DNA of 29,096 nucleotides from IMG/VR virus record IMGVR_UViG_3300017783_000142, positions 1-29,096 of that record. The stretch is one strand, 5' to 3'. The stretch is from a virus. The notes beneath the pieces are model-generated. The model worked only from the letters and a program-made list of their open reading frames with translations. It did not search any database and was not told where the DNA came from. The position numbers and the translations under genes are program-made. Shown one piece after another: positions 28,445 to 29,096 of the stretch. Position 1 is the first letter of the stretch. Every line of letters starts with the position of its first letter.

Positions 28445-29096
28445 TGAAGCCTTGGGAAATAATTGAATTACTTAGGTCGGACAACAGTAAGTTATTTAAA
28501 CTAGATGTTCTAGCGAATAACATGGATAACGAAGAGTTTGTCGAAGGCCTTCAGTACGGGTTAACACCTTTAATTACCTATGGCACTAGAGATTTTTCGG
28601 AGTTAGTAGAAGAAAGAACTGTCGGAGATGCTCGTAATCAACTCTCCTCTTGGTATCACTTTAAACAGTTACTAGATAAATTAATTAATAGAGAATTAAC
28701 TGGTCATGCAGCAAGAGACGCAATAGCAGAATTAGAAGAAGGTTGCACTGCAGAACAATGGAACAATTGGTATAGGTGTATTCTTCTTAAAGATTTTAAG
28801 GCAGGATTCTCTGAGAGATCAGTAAATAAAGTAAAGAAAGGCACAATACCAGTCTTTGGTTGTATGCTAGCCAGGGATGGTGCAAAAGAAGAAAAGAAAC
28901 TTGTTGGTGATGTTATTATCGAAAACAAGTATGATGGTGTTAGGTGTATTGCTATTATACAAAATAACTCCGCTACTCTTTACAGTAGGAATGGTAAAGT
29001 ATTCCCTAACTTCCCTCATATAGAAGAAGCCTTAAGTAAACCAGAATTTAATAACATGGTATTTGATGGCGAAATTATGAGTGATAAATTTCAAGA
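28444..29096 (+). CDS. 30: ATP-dependent DNA ligase gp30 (3' end cut by window)
   Basis: The first 217 residues are present; the frame is open to the window end. Motif I is KYDGVR with the adenylated Lys162 (residues 162-167); motif III FDGEI is at 207-211. The N-terminal domain (about 1-150) with HFKQLLDKLINRELTGHAAR, WYRCILLKDFKAGFSERSVN and VFGCMLA matches T4-type ligase. It seals nicks during replication and repair. It starts at a TAATG overlap with the nucleotidase gene. Confidence 0.94.
   Translation, partial: MKPWEIIELLRSDNSKLFKLDVLANNMDNEEFVEGLQYGLTPLITYGTRDFSELVEERTVGDARNQLSSWYHFKQLLDKLINRELTGHAARDAIAELEEGCTAEQWNNWYRCILLKDFKAGFSERSVNKVKKGTIPVFGCMLARDGAKEEKKLVGDVIIENKYDGVRCIAIIQNNSATLYSRNGKVFPNFPHIEEALSKPEFNNMVFDGEIMSDKFQ

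Noticed and set aside
699-28928. All minus-strand open frames
   Set aside because: Each lies opposite a better + strand gene, has no start signals or family likeness, and looks like a shadow of codon use in the real gene.
1-29096. CRISPR array, insertion sequence, integrase or attachment site
   Set aside because: No spaced direct repeats, transposase motifs or long inverted repeats were seen; the only homing-type candidate is the GIY-YIG-like gene at 21681.

Overview
This window looks like part of the genome of a marine T4-like myovirus (Straboviridae/Kyanoviridae-type, of the cyanophage or pelagimyophage kind). All supported genes lie on the + strand, gene junctions are very tight (ATGA, TAATG and TAGTG overlaps are common), base composition is AT-rich, and the genes mix T4 replication hallmarks with accessory genes typical of marine T4-like phages (thyX, phoH, nrdA/nrdB, peroxiredoxin). 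All assignments come from reading motifs and from memory of the families; no database search was run. The host cannot be named from the sequence; the low G+C would suit a low-GC marine bacterium.

Layout. 1-3445: replication and recombination genes: the end of UvsX recombinase, two small genes where T4 has gene 40, the gp41 replicative helicase, a small membrane protein and ThyX. 3457-5339: a tRNA-Arg(UCU), a strong sigma70-type promoter, several small unknown genes and a G+C-rich, hairpin-dense stretch (about 4502-4694) that is probably a structured RNA. 5361-15591: a block behind a T4-type late promoter, made mostly of proteins likely to sit inside the phage head. Many begin with a short MKTF-E-like peptide and an (L/I/M)-x-E site followed by A, G, E or Q, recalling the capsid-targeting and prohead-protease signal of T4 internal proteins. 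Several carry enzyme domains: a KxDG ligase-like adenylyltransferase, an HxGH-type nucleotidyltransferase and a P-loop kinase resembling T4 polynucleotide kinase; a transglutaminase-like cysteine peptidase without the peptide lies among them.

15608-17517: a lysis cassette with nested inner- and outer-membrane spanins, a class 3 lipase and a small membrane protein. 17521-21706: ribonucleotide reductase (NrdA, NrdB) and a glutaredoxin with small overlapping genes between them, then a small zinc-ribbon protein. 21681-29096: a GIY-YIG-like nuclease, T4-type RNase H, a DUF6433-like protein, PhoH, a PD-(D/E)XK exonuclease, a 2-Cys peroxiredoxin, a PseT-like 3'-phosphatase, a HAD nucleotidase-like protein and the start of the ATP-dependent DNA ligase (gp30), cut by the window edge.

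Regulation. Six promoters share TTGACA-like, N17, TATAAT followed by ATA(C/T); two place the start codon only 7-9 nt after the -10 box, implying leaderless mRNAs. Two intergenic TATAAATA boxes look like late promoters. Early/middle genes would supply nucleotides, replication and DNA ends; late genes would build head contents and lyse the cell. No stretch over 300 bases lacks a gene; the longest is 4538-4715, which holds the RNA candidate.
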